Assembly: GCA_015523645.1 (NCBI GenBank)
Contig: WAJY01000122.1
Span: 1-23,254, forward strand
DNA from: Geoglobus sp.
GTDB taxonomy: Archaea > Halobacteriota > Archaeoglobi > Archaeoglobales > Archaeoglobaceae
Direction of reading: 5' to 3'
DNA length: 23,254 nt
The notes under the pieces are model-generated. The model was not told where the DNA came from, searched no databases, and was given only the letters and a program-made list of their open reading frames with translations. Below are positions 7,049 through 15,081 of the stretch, piece by piece. Positions within the stretch are counted from its first letter, which is position 1. Every line of letters starts with the position of its first letter. Position numbers and translations under genes: made by a program.

Positions 7049-8967
7049 TTCGGCAACACCTCAAAGATTGCATTAAGCAAGAATCCTGATGAAAATGCTA
7101 TCAAAATGGATGTTATGAAGGTTGCTAGTGCAAAAGCCAAGCCCCTCTCCTTTATCATCATCGAGAGCTGTGCAATGCATGGTACAAAAAGTGTCAGAAC
7201 AACCATTGAGACCACAGTTTGTTTATAGTCAAGAACGCCCTTTGAAACCAAATCGTAAAGACCAGCAGTACCATAATCTCTTCTGAAAAATCCGTAGAGA
7301 AACACCTCTGACATCTTTTCAGGCAGAGATAAAAGACTTGCAGGGTATGAGAGAATTGTTGTTATAAAGCTAAACATCTCGGTTATTCTCCCCACCCAGA
7401 TCGCAAGACTTATAATCACAAAAATTGGAATAACCTCCTTAAAATACCACTCAAGCCTCGAAATTGTTTTCATGAGAACATTTGAAAAAGAGGGCAGTCT
7501 GAGAGGTGGTATTTCCATGTAAAAGACTGGTTTTTCTCCCGGCATGTATTTTCCAGCAAGCAATCCTATTGCTGTTAGAATTGAGAAAACAAAAGCTCCC
7601 CAAACATATAGGGCAAGAAGATCGGGAGCTATTCCTATCATTATTCCGAGCTGGGCGGAACATGGTATTGCTACAGCAAGCATAAGCGTTGCAATCATTT
7701 TCTCTCTCCTTGATTCAAGCACCCTAGTTACTATAACCGCCATTGTCCCGCATCCAAGCCCGAGAATAAGGGGTATTACAGCCCTTCCACTCAATCCTGC
7801 TTTTTTAAACAGTCTGTCTAAGAGCATTGCCATTCTTGGAAGTAGTCCTGAGTCTTCAAGCAATGAGAAGGAAAGGAAGAACATTGAAACAATTGGAAGA
7901 ACGATTGAGATCGCATATCTCAACCCAAGTGTGATTACTCCATATTCTCCTCCCACCAATTCTCTCAGCCAGTATGACTTGATGTTTTCAGAGAGCCAAG
8001 CATTTAAAGGATCATTAATCCTCATCTCAAAAAGTCTCTCCATAACATCCACGAGAATCTGGGCACCTATCACTCCTGTGAAGAGATACAGAAGGTAGAG
8101 AATTGCGATGCTCATCGGAATGGCAAAAAGGGGGTTGAGGGTTATTTCATCAAATCTCATGTGTCTTGAGGTTCTTTTTTCATACTCTATCACACTCTCA
8201 AGCAGAATCTCAGCTGTTCTCTGATACTCCATGGCTAGTGTGAAAGCCAAGGATCTCCCGAATCTCTTTCTTATTCTTTCAATATCCTTCTCGTCAAGCT
8301 TAAGCCTCTTTATAACATCCATATCGTTGGCGAGGGCTAGGATGCTGAATATCCTCCTTCTATCCATTAAATCCCCTGGTAGAAGTTCTCCAACCTCTTC
8401 AATTGCCTTCTCCATATCTTCTGAAAACCTGAAAAACCTCTTTTCCCGATTTTCCTTGCTAAGCTCATCAATTCTTTTTAGAAGTTCCTTAATACCCTTT
8501 CCCTTAATGGCTATTGTCTCAACAACAGGAATTCCAAGTTTTCTTTCCAGTTCTTTTGAATTTATTCTCATTCCAATCTTTTCCGCTTCATCAACTGCAT
8601 TTAGGACAAGTATTACATTGAAGCATGCATCAATGAGCTGGATTGTTAAAGGTAAAGCTCTGTCAATGTTTTTTGCATCAATAACGTTGACAACAACTCT
8701 AGCTTTGGAGTTGAGCAGTATCTCCTTTGCAACTCTCTCTTCCTCTGTTATTGAAAAGAAGGAATACATTCCAGGCAAGTCTGCAACACTGAGATTCATG
8801 TTTTTTATCTTTCCTGCTGAAATGTCCACAGTCGTGCCAGGGTAGTTTGAAACTGTGGCGTATCTTCCTGTTAGTTTGTGAAATATCACGCTTTTTCCAA
8901 CATTTGGATTTCCAACCAAAAGCACGTCAAAGTATTCAGGCACTTCTCTAGGGCTATGGCAATCCAT
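7045..8967 (-). CDS. feoB: Ferrous iron transporter FeoB
   Basis: 640 aa membrane protein that imports Fe2+ through the cytoplasmic membrane. The N-terminal G domain has GNPNVGKS (19-26), YPGTT (42-46), DLPG (63-66) and NAVD (123-126). A helical linker runs to about residue 260, followed by hydrophobic segments with two Gate domains; conserved FeoB sequences include GLGCGTMAVIVTRVLESRRE, AIPCSAQLG and FFRRDYGTAGLYDL. The length is at the short end for FeoB, and no extra C-terminal domain is present. The predicted TATA box lies about 25 nt before the ATG, so the mRNA is probably leaderless, and a palindrome sits between them. It heads the operon feoB - DtxR/FeoA - kinase. Confidence 0.96.
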   Translation of the reverse strand: MDCHSPREVPEYFDVLLVGNPNVGKSVIFHKLTGRYATVSNYPGTTVDISAGKIKNMNLSVADLPGMYSFFSITEEERVAKEILLNSKARVVVNVIDAKNIDRALPLTIQLIDACFNVILVLNAVDEAEKIGMRINSKELERKLGIPVVETIAIKGKGIKELLKRIDELSKENREKRFFRFSEDMEKAIEEVGELLPGDLMDRRRIFSILALANDMDVIKRLKLDEKDIERIRKRFGRSLAFTLAMEYQRTAEILLESVIEYEKRTSRHMRFDEITLNPLFAIPMSIAILYLLYLFTGVIGAQILVDVMERLFEMRINDPLNAWLSENIKSYWLRELVGGEYGVITLGLRYAISIVLPIVSMFFLSFSLLEDSGLLPRMAMLLDRLFKKAGLSGRAVIPLILGLGCGTMAVIVTRVLESRREKMIATLMLAVAIPCSAQLGIMIGIAPDLLALYVWGAFVFSILTAIGLLAGKYMPGEKPVFYMEIPPLRLPSFSNVLMKTISRLEWYFKEVIPIFVIISLAIWVGRITEMFSFITTILSYPASLLSLPEKMSEVFLYGFFRRDYGTAGLYDLVSKGVLDYKQTVVSMVVLTLFVPCIAQLSMMIKERGLAFALATFITSILIAFSSGFLLNAIFEVLPK

Positions 8968-8969
8968 AA

Positions 8970-8985
8970 TTTAGGGAAACCTAAA
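8970..8985. promoter_or_regulatory. Candidate iron-regulator operator before feoB
   Basis: TTTAGGGAAACCTAAA is a perfect 6-bp inverted repeat with a 4-nt spacer. The TTAGG/CCTAA arms resemble half-sites of DtxR/IdeR-family operators. It occupies the space between the feoB TATA element (8988-8995) and the ATG at 8967, where a bound repressor would block transcription initiation. The identity of the binding protein is inferred. Confidence 0.55.
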
Positions 8986-8987
8986 AA

Positions 8988-8995
8988 ATTTAAAT
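8988..8995 (-). promoter_or_regulatory. feoB TATA element
   Basis: ATTTAAAT centred about 25 nt before the ATG, consistent with a leaderless transcript; no ribosome-binding site is visible before the start. It lies just outside the radB stop codon (9002). Confidence 0.5.
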
Positions 8996-9001
8996 AGTTT
9001 T

Positions 9002-9658
9002 CTAGGGTTCTATTCCCTTATCGGTTATAGAGAATGAACAGAACACTCCTTCAGGTTTCGATCTATGCTTTATCAGCCTGGCTATTCTTTCATTTCCAGC
9101 TCTTTCAAAGGCAATTATGGTCTTTGAAAGATGGTCGATGCTAGGTCCACCGAGCGGCTTTATCTCCTTGCTCTCTATATCCGTAAACATCTGGTTTGTG
9201 AACACAACAGCTAAGTCATGTTTCCTTGCCAAGCCCAGAAGAAAGGTTAGCTGGGATATCAGATCTCTCTTTACCTTTATCTGCCTCTTCTCGTCCTCTA
9301 ACTCACTTCTATACAATGCTGTGAGAGAGTCAACAACAACAAGCTTGATCTCGTTCTCCCTAACAAGCTTTTTAACTTCCCTGATTGATGTGTTCTGGTG
9401 GCTGAACTCGAAAACCTCGTAAATGAAAACGTTCTTCAAAACCTCCTTCTCTTCAAATATCTGCCCTATCCTCTCTCCAGAAAGCCCTTCTGTGTCTATG
9501 TATGCAACCTTGAACCTTTTTGCCGTGTTGTATGCAAGCATAAGGCAAAAGGATGTTTTTCCCGTTCCGCTCTCTCCGTATATCTGCGTGACACACCCTG
9601 TCTCAATTCCGCCTGAAAGGATGCTGTCTATGCATCTACTCCCAGTTGGAAGCTTCAT
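9002..9658 (-). CDS. radB: DNA repair and recombination protein RadB
   Basis: 218 aa, the size of RadB, the euryarchaeal RecA/RadA paralogue that lacks the N-terminal HhH domain. Walker A is GESGTGKTS (28-36) and Walker B ends at D110 in LVVVDSLTALYRSE; VFTNQMFTDI and GGPSIDHLSKTII match the C-terminal core. It acts as an accessory factor in homologous recombination with RadA. Its first 23 nt overlap the end of larC, so it is probably co-transcribed with and translationally coupled to larC, although no functional link is obvious. feoB follows after 34 nt with its own promoter. Confidence 0.93.
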   Translation of the reverse strand: MKLPTGSRCIDSILSGGIETGCVTQIYGESGTGKTSFCLMLAYNTAKRFKVAYIDTEGLSGERIGQIFEEKEVLKNVFIYEVFEFSHQNTSIREVKKLVRENEIKLVVVDSLTALYRSELEDEKRQIKVKRDLISQLTFLLGLARKHDLAVVFTNQMFTDIESKEIKPLGGPSIDHLSKTIIAFERAGNERIARLIKHRSKPEGVFCSFSITDKGIEP

Positions 9659-10796
9659 GAATTTTCAACTCCACAGCCCTTCTAACCTCCTCAATGCTCA
9701 GCCCACTTTCTTCAGAGATCCTTCTGATATCCTCAAATTCCGGCTTGAACCTATAATCAGAAACCTTGATCCTTACAGAATACTCTCTCTCTCCAATCTT
9801 CAGCCTTATGTTTCTCACATCTCTAGAGACCTTGATTCTGTGGTAGAATGGAAGAATTCTGACTCCAAGTGTGGATGTTTGCTTGAGAATCAGATCAGCA
9901 ACCCTTTCTGCCTTTCCAGCATCGCAGATTGCCTTTATCTCAAAACAGGGTCTGCCTTTTTTACCTATTCCAGGAATAGCATAAACGTCATGGCTTTCCT
10001 TCATTATGACATCCATCGCATGTCTCAAATCCTCTCCTGTCATGTCATCGACAGTCGTTTCTATCACAGCAACCTCATCTTTCTCAAAGCTCTCTCCTAA
10101 AATCAGCCTCAAGAGGTTTGGAACCTCCCAGTCTTTGTATCCAGCTCCATAACTTATCCTTTCAACATAGAAAGAAAAGTTTGGCTCTCCTTCAGAAAAA
10201 TGTGCTAAAATTGCTGCACCAGTTGGTGTGAGCAACTCTCCCTCTCCTACAACTGCGATCTTCAGATTGCTCATTCTGACTATCTCCAATGTTGCAGGAG
10301 CAGGGACAGGATATATACCATGCTCACTCTCAACAAACCCTCTTCCAGCATTTATCGGTGTTGTATAAATTCTGTATCCATTTTTTCTCAACTCTAGTAT
10401 CCCTTTTGCCGAGCATGCGATGTCAAATATGGCATCATCACTCCCAACTTCATGAAAAACAGCTTTTTTGTAGTCTTTACCATGAATCTTGCCTTCAGCA
10501 ATTGCCAGCTTTTCAAAGATTTTCAAAACATGCTTTTTGAGTTCTTCATTCAGTCTAGACTCTTTTATCAGCCTAACAACTTCTCCATAACCTCTCTTTT
10601 TTCTCATCTCCTTTACCTGAATTCTCTTTGCCTTTATTCCCCTTTTTGAGACTTCTTCAATCTTAAAATCAAGATCTAGCCTCAAAACCCTTATGATGTC
10701 ATCAAGATCGCTCTCTTCAAGTGTCAGTCCGAGCATTGATGCAATGATCATGTCCCCGCTTGCTCCGCTGAAGCAGTCGAATATAGCCATCTTCAT
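9636..10796 (-). CDS. larC: LarC-type nickel insertion protein (TIGR00299 family)
   Basis: 386 aa from the ATG at 10796, chosen because [16 protein letters not shown] is the conserved family start and GGTGG lies just upstream; the longer open frame adds 20 unrelated residues across the divergent promoter. Other family features are [15 protein letters not shown] [12 protein letters not shown], a [11 protein letters not shown] segment, and [12 protein letters not shown] near the start of the C-terminal domain. LarC installs nickel into the pyridinium-3,5-bisthiocarboxylate mononucleotide (NPN) cofactor using CTP in lactate-racemase systems. larE begins at the right edge of this window, so both ends of the pathway occur nearby. 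In archaea the NPN-dependent enzyme served is often unknown. It overlaps radB by 23 nt. Confidence 0.9.
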   Translation of the reverse strand: MKMAIFDCFSGASGDMIIASMLGLTLEESDLDDIIRVLRLDLDFKIEEVSKRGIKAKRIQVKEMRKKRGYGEVVRLIKESRLNEELKKHVLKIFEKLAIAEGKIHGKDYKKAVFHEVGSDDAIFDIACSAKGILELRKNGYRIYTTPINAGRGFVESEHGIYPVPAPATLEIVRMSNLKIAVVGEGELLTPTGAAILAHFSEGEPNFSFYVERISYGAGYKDWEVPNLLRLILGESFEKDEVAVIETTVDDMTGEDLRHAMDVIMKESHDVYAIPGIGKKGRPCFEIKAICDAGKAERVADLILKQTSTLGVRILPFYHRIKVSRDVRNIRLKIGEREYSVRIKVSDYRFKPEFEDIRRISEESGLSIEEVRRAVELKIHEASNWE

Positions 10797-10842
10797 CAAA
10801 CCACCACAACACTTTTTATGTCCCGATCCTTTAATAATTACT
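10797..10842. promoter_or_regulatory. Divergent larC / cdc48 promoter region
   Basis: Only 46 nt separate the two starts. For cdc48, ACTTTTTATG (10811-10820) lies about 27 nt before the ATG, predicting a leaderless mRNA. For larC, read on the minus strand, AATTATTAAAGG (about 10828-10839) would give a short leader carrying GGTGG. The two promoters therefore interleave and may compete. Confidence 0.45.
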
Positions 10843-13254
10843 ATGGAAGAACTCACGTTGAAGGTTAATCAGGCTTACCCAAGCGACTCTGGAAGAGGTA
10901 TAGCAAGGCTTGATCCAGAAACTATGTTCAGACTGAACATTTCTCCGGGAGATGTGATAGAGGTTGAAGGCAGAAGAAAGACTGTTGCTAAAGTCTGGAG
11001 GGCACCAAAAAGAGACTGGGGAAAGGGCATAATAAGAATAGACAGATTCATAAGGGAGAATGCAGGTGTTAGCATTGGGGATACTGTTAAGATAAGAAAA
11101 TCCGACTACAAGATTGCAAAGCAAGTTGTGTTTGCACCTCTGAAAAAGCTGGACTTCAGAATAATTGGGGGTGATGTCGAAAGTTATCTCAGACATCAGT
11201 TTCTGAAGCGTCCTGTTGTTGAGGGGGATATAGTTCCATTAATAGGCACGGCTCTAAGCTTTGGGAGACAGCCCCAGCAAGCCATCTTGCTTGCTGTCGT
11301 TAAGACCGAACCGAAGGGAGTTGTGATAATTGATGAGCTCACGAGAATAGTTCTCAGGGACAAGCCCGTAAAGGGGTTTGAGAGATTCGGAAAGGCTGGT
11401 GTTACATACGAAGACATTGGAGGTTTGAAGAAAGAGCTTCAGAAGGTCAGAGAGGTGATAGAGCTTCCTTTAAAGTATCCAGAACTCTTCCAGAAGCTGG
11501 GAATTGATCCACCAAAGGGTGTTCTTCTGCACGGTCCTCCTGGAACAGGCAAAACACTGATAGCAAAGGCTGTTGCAAATGAAATTGGGGCAAGTTACTT
11601 CACAATAAACGGTCCAGAGATAATGAGCAAGTTTTATGGAGAGAGTGAGCAGAGACTGAGAGAGATATTTGAGGAGGCTAAGGAGAATTCTCCGAGCATA
11701 ATATTCATTGATGAGATAGATGCAATAGCACCAAGAAGAGATGAGGTAACAGGAGAGGTTGAAAGAAGAGTTGTTGCTCAGCTTCTAACTCTCATGGACG
11801 GACTTGAGGAGAGAGGACAGGTTATTGTTATTGGTGCAACAAACAGAATTGAGGCAGTTGATCCAGCTTTAAGAAGACCTGGAAGGTTTGACAGGGAAAT
11901 AGAGATTGGAGTTCCTGACAGAGAAGGGAGATTCGAGATACTCCAGATCCACACCAGAAACATGCCTCTAGAACCAGATTACTCCCTTGACTTCATAATT
12001 CCCGCACTTAAAGCTTTGAGTGAGAACCTTAAGGACAACGGAGATGAAAGATACAAGGATATTGAGTTTTTCATTGATGAGGTGAGGGAGTTAGAAAAGA
12101 AGGAGGAGATAAAGAGGGCGGTCGAAAACTTCCTCCCTTCGGATCTAAAAGAGGAGCTAGAAAGAGAACTTGTGAGGGAGATGTTGAGGTATATAGCGGA
12201 TCAGACACATGGATTTGTTGGTGCTGACATTGAAGCTTTATGCAAGGAGTCTGCCATGAAGGCATTGAGAAGGGTTCTCCCTCAAATTGATCTCAATGAA
12301 GACACAATACCACCTGAGGTTCTGGAGTCAGTTAAGGTGACATTTGAGGATTTCAGAGAATCGCTGAAAGAGATAGATCCGTCGGCAATGAGAGAGGTGT
12401 TTGTTGAGATACCCAAGGTTACCTGGGATGATGTTGGCGGGCTAGATGATGTTAAGAGGGAGATAGTTGAGGCTGTGGAATGGCCTCTTAGATATCCTGA
12501 GAAGTTCAGAAAATTCAACATAAAACCGCCAAAGGGAATTCTGCTTTACGGTCCTCCTGGAACAGGCAAAACACTGATAGCAAAGGCTGTTGCAAATGAG
12601 AGCGAGGCAAACTTCATAAGCATTAAAGGAAGTGAGCTTCTTTCAAAGTGGCTTGGAGAGAGCGAGAAGGCTGTTAGAAAAATCTTCAGAAAAGCAAGGC
12701 AGGTTGCCCCATGCATAGTCTTCTTCGATGAAATAGATGCAATCGCCCAGATGAGAGGGATTGATGAGGGAAGCAGAGCTGTTGAAAGGGTTGTGAACCA
12801 GCTTTTAACCGAGATGGATGGACTTGAGGATCTTGATGGTGTTGTTGTGATAGGTGCGACAAACCGTCCCGACATTCTAGATCCTGCATTGCTCAGACCA
12901 GGAAGATTTGACAGACTTGTTTACGTGAGACCTCCAGACAAGATAAGCAGGTATGCGATATTCAGAATTCATACAAACGGAATGCCACTTGCTGATGATG
13001 TCGATTTGGAGGAGCTTGCAGAGATAACAGATGGCTACGTTGGAGCGGATATAGAGGCTGTGTGTAGAGAGGCTGTGCTTTTAGCTCTGAGAGAGGACAT
13101 GAATGCTGAGAGGATAGAGATGAGGCACTTCATGCAGGCTATAAGGAAGATAAAGCCGAGCATTACTGAGAGCATGATAAGCTTTTACGAGAAGTTTGAA
13201 GAGAGGGCAAAGGAGACAAAGAGAAGGGAGAAGACACTTCTCGGCTATGGATAG
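10843..13254 (+). CDS. cdc48: AAA+ ATPase Cdc48/VAT (p97 family) with D1 insertion
   Basis: 803 aa from the ATG at 10843 ([10 protein letters not shown], the normal family start). The order is an N-domain of about 185 residues, D1 with Walker A GPPGTGKT (231-238) and DEID (from 290), and D2 with Walker A (570-577) and DEID (from 629); arginine-finger RRPGRFDRE and LRPGRFDR segments are present. The family is a hexameric unfoldase that extracts proteins and can feed the proteasome. About 66 extra residues, highly charged and probably helical, interrupt D1 between NMPL (376) and THGFVGAD (455), where about 12 residues are usual. This explains the length over the typical ~735-745. The C-terminus ends ...LLGYG, with a penultimate Tyr that only loosely recalls the HbYX proteasome-docking tail. 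Confidence 0.96.
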   Translation: MEELTLKVNQAYPSDSGRGIARLDPETMFRLNISPGDVIEVEGRRKTVAKVWRAPKRDWGKGIIRIDRFIRENAGVSIGDTVKIRKSDYKIAKQVVFAPLKKLDFRIIGGDVESYLRHQFLKRPVVEGDIVPLIGTALSFGRQPQQAILLAVVKTEPKGVVIIDELTRIVLRDKPVKGFERFGKAGVTYEDIGGLKKELQKVREVIELPLKYPELFQKLGIDPPKGVLLHGPPGTGKTLIAKAVANEIGASYFTINGPEIMSKFYGESEQRLREIFEEAKENSPSIIFIDEIDAIAPRRDEVTGEVERRVVAQLLTLMDGLEERGQVIVIGATNRIEAVDPALRRPGRFDREIEIGVPDREGRFEILQIHTRNMPLEPDYSLDFIIPALKALSENLKDNGDERYKDIEFFIDEVRELEKKEEIKRAVENFLPSDLKEELERELVREMLRYIADQTHGFVGADIEALCKESAMKALRRVLPQIDLNEDTIPPEVLESVKVTFEDFRESLKEIDPSAMREVFVEIPKVTWDDVGGLDDVKREIVEAVEWPLRYPEKFRKFNIKPPKGILLYGPPGTGKTLIAKAVANESEANFISIKGSELLSKWLGESEKAVRKIFRKARQVAPCIVFFDEIDAIAQMRGIDEGSRAVERVVNQLLTEMDGLEDLDGVVVIGATNRPDILDPALLRPGRFDRLVYVRPPDKISRYAIFRIHTNGMPLADDVDLEELAEITDGYVGADIEAVCREAVLLALREDMNAERIEMRHFMQAIRKIKPSITESMISFYEKFEERAKETKRREKTLLGYG
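11531..11582 (+). repeat. 52-bp exact repeat, copy 1 (D1 Walker A)
   Basis: Identical base for base to 12548-12599, wobble positions included. It encodes the glycine-rich Walker A loop and following helix of D1. The identity ends abruptly at both ends. Confidence 0.95.
12548..12599 (+). repeat. 52-bp exact repeat, copy 2 (D2 Walker A)
   Basis: Second copy of 11531-11582, in the same reading phase and 1017 bp downstream. It encodes the same part of D2. Confidence 0.95.
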
Positions 13255-13257
13255 CGA

Positions 13258-13302
13258 AAGTTTTATACCCTTTAAATTTTAATTTTCTCTCAGGTGGTAC
13301 TA
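13258..13302 (+). promoter_or_regulatory. Promoter and RBS of PRC-barrel / DUF1614 operon
   Basis: GAAAGTTTTATACCC (about 13256-13270) contains a TATA element with purines before it as possible BRE. The leader of about 14 nt carries AGGTGG (13293-13298) before the ATG at 13303. Confidence 0.55.
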
Positions 13303-13536
13303 ATGGTTCTAGCAAGGGAAATTCTCAACAAGGTTGTGCTGCTTTCGGACGGAACAATTGTGGGTGTTGTTCATACCATAACCTTCGACTACAAAACCGG
13401 AAGTCTGGTTAATATAGTTGTCAAGCCAAAAAATGAGGTTGAGGGATTGAAGAAAGATGAGGGTTACTACATCATTCCATTTGAAAGTGTAAGGTCTGTT
13501 AGCGATTACGTTGTTGTTGACAAGAAGAGAATTTGA
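13303..13536 (+). CDS. PRC-barrel domain protein (possible CdpB-like)
   Basis: 77 aa from the ATG at 13303, preferred over the GTG at 13294 because the latter lies within the AGGTGG ribosome-binding site. The whole protein is one PRC barrel: VVLLSDGTIVGVVHTITFDY, then the LVNIVVKPK strand and the YYIIPFESVRSVSDYVVVD ending. Small archaeal PRC-barrel proteins of this kind include the CdpB proteins that work with FtsZ/SepF in cell division; others are adaptors of unknown role. No FtsZ gene is visible here, so CdpB identity is a possibility only. Its stop overlaps the next gene's ATG by 1 nt (TGATG). Confidence 0.88.
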   Translation: MVLAREILNKVVLLSDGTIVGVVHTITFDYKTGSLVNIVVKPKNEVEGLKKDEGYYIIPFESVRSVSDYVVVDKKRI

Positions 13537-14222
13537 TGAGAGACCTCTTCTTTCCACCTTTAACGTTACCTCTCTTCCTCCTTTTCATACTTCTTCCATT
13601 CCTCTTTCTAGTCTTTGCCATTAGCATCTCTTCAGCAATATCCTATGTATTGGACATGCCTGTCAGGGATGGAATGGTTGTATTCCTGATGATCGTTATA
13701 GGCTCGATAATAAATCTGCCACTGTATGAGAAGGAGGGGAGGATAGTTGAGAGAACCTACAGCTTCTTCGGGCTCATATATTCTGTCAGGAGGAGAACGA
13801 GGATTGTGGTGGCTGTTAATGTAGGTGGATGCGTAATACCTGTTTTTCTCTCCTTGAAGATACTCAATGCTCTGAATCCCATGGCTTTTCTTTTTTCCTT
13901 TATTCTCACATCATCTGCAATATATTTCTTTGCAAAACCGGTTCCTGGAGTAGGAATAGCTGTTCCAATGTTTCTCCCTCCTGTCTTTTCAGTATTTTTC
14001 AGCCTAATCTCTGCAGGCATTTTTTCGCTATCTCCAGCCCAGATTCCGAAGCTTGCCTTCTCAGCAGGTGTTCTTGGATCGCTTTTCGGAGCTGACATAC
14101 TTCATCTAAAGGACATCGAAAAAATCGGTTCAGGTGTTGTGAGCATAGGAGGAGCTGGAACGTTTGATGGTATATTCCTGACTGGCGTTTTCTCTGTTTT
14201 CTTTGCCACCCTGATTCTGTAA
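13536..14222 (+). CDS. DUF1614 family membrane protein
   Basis: 228 aa from the ATG overlapping the PRC-barrel stop; the TTG three bases earlier is less likely. Five to seven hydrophobic segments are visible, beginning with LPLFLLFILLPFLFLVFAIS. The family-like sequences are VNVGGCVIPVFLS, PVPGVGIAVPMFLPP, AGVLGSLFGADILHLKD and the C-terminal GGAGTFDGIFLTG. The function of DUF1614 is unknown. Gly/Pro-rich turns and an embedded Asp (GADILHL) suggest a small-molecule or ion membrane protein, but nothing firm. Coupling to the PRC-barrel gene suggests a joint role at the membrane. Confidence 0.87.
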   Translation: MRDLFFPPLTLPLFLLFILLPFLFLVFAISISSAISYVLDMPVRDGMVVFLMIVIGSIINLPLYEKEGRIVERTYSFFGLIYSVRRRTRIVVAVNVGGCVIPVFLSLKILNALNPMAFLFSFILTSSAIYFFAKPVPGVGIAVPMFLPPVFSVFFSLISAGIFSLSPAQIPKLAFSAGVLGSLFGADILHLKDIEKIGSGVVSIGGAGTFDGIFLTGVFSVFFATLIL

Positions 14223-14223
14223 A

Positions 14224-14233
14224 CTTTTTATTG
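14224..14233 (+). promoter_or_regulatory. TATA element of the HDAC-like gene
   Basis: CTTTTTATTG centred about 26 nt before the ATG at 14254, consistent with a leaderless mRNA; no ribosome-binding site precedes the start. Confidence 0.45.
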
Positions 14234-14253
14234 AGTTTCGATCAATAGAGTCC

Positions 14254-15081
14254 ATGAGTCAGACTGGTGTTTTTTATCACGAGAGCTTCAGCAGAAGAAG
14301 TTACCTTACAGTTGGAACAAGACTGAGGGATTTTCCTATGGCGTTTCGGGAATTCAGGGCTTCAAAAAACTTCAGGCTCATTGAGAGTCCAAGGGTTAGC
14401 GAAGAACTTGTTCTCCAGGTTCACACCCCAGAACTGCTTGAGGGAGTGAGGGCTGATTCTCTCTGCTCAACTGCGTGGCACTCTGCAGGTGGTGTTGTGA
14501 AGGCAATCGAGATGGTTTTTGAGGGTGAGCTAAGGAATGCATTTGCATACATTGGAGCTGGAGGTCATCATGCTGGGAAAAATTACTTCTGGGGTTACTG
14601 CTGTTTCAATGACGTTGTTCTTGCATACAGAAATTTGGTTAACAAGCATGGAAGCGTTAGGCTGGCTGTTATTGATACCGATGCCCATCACGGTGATGGT
14701 ACTAGGGAGCTTACAATGCATGATTCCAACTTTCTCCATTATTGCATATGCTATTCAGATTTTGAAAGCCAAGACAAGACAAAGGTGGATGTTAGCTATT
14801 ACAAAAGAGAGTATCTAGAGTTGGTCAATGGATTTTCGGACTATGCATGTAATTTTAAGCCCGATCTGATAGTATGGTATTTTGGGCACGACACTCATGT
14901 TGGAGACTATGGAAGCATAGGACTTACTGTAAGTGATTACATCAAAATTGCAAGATTTTTGAAGGGTTTGGCTGCTGAGATATGCAATGAAAAACTTGCT
15001 GTGGTTCTTGGTGGTGGGAGCATTTCTGAGATAGCCAGAGAATCAACCCTAGCAATCATCAGGGAACTTTTGAAGCCCTGA
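14254..15081 (+). CDS. Histone deacetylase/AcuC-superfamily protein lacking the catalytic Tyr
   Basis: 275 aa, shorter than typical HDAC domains (about 310-370). The family marks are HTPELLEGVR, GAGGHHAG (H105, H106), DTDAHHGDGT with zinc ligands D143 and H145, and FGHDTHVGDYG with the third ligand D213. The usual GGGGY near the C-terminus, whose Tyr stabilises the intermediate, reads LGGGSISEI, so Ser stands in its place. It may deacylate acetylated polyamines, proteins or small amides, or have changed chemistry as in class IIa HDACs with His. The last 23 nt overlap the convergent methyltransferase gene. No N-terminal signal or extra domain is seen. Confidence 0.87.
   Translation: MSQTGVFYHESFSRRSYLTVGTRLRDFPMAFREFRASKNFRLIESPRVSEELVLQVHTPELLEGVRADSLCSTAWHSAGGVVKAIEMVFEGELRNAFAYIGAGGHHAGKNYFWGYCCFNDVVLAYRNLVNKHGSVRLAVIDTDAHHGDGTRELTMHDSNFLHYCICYSDFESQDKTKVDVSYYKREYLELVNGFSDYACNFKPDLIVWYFGHDTHVGDYGSIGLTVSDYIKIARFLKGLAAEICNEKLAVVLGGGSISEIARESTLAIIRELLKP

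Noticed and set aside
7544..8098. 184-codon plus-strand ORF
   Set aside because: It lies wholly antisense to the transmembrane part of feoB, whose conserved motifs are unbroken; Ser/Ile/Pro-rich shadow translation.
8231..8845. 204-codon plus-strand ORF
   Set aside because: Antisense shadow of the feoB G-domain and linker; extremely Ser/Leu-rich.
9423..10100. 225-codon plus-strand ORF
   Set aside because: Antisense across the radB start and larC end, both well supported.
10693..10842. 50-residue N-terminal extension of Cdc48 from an upstream ATG
   Set aside because: It would run antisense through the larC start and across the promoter; the family N-terminus begins at [10 protein letters not shown] (10843).
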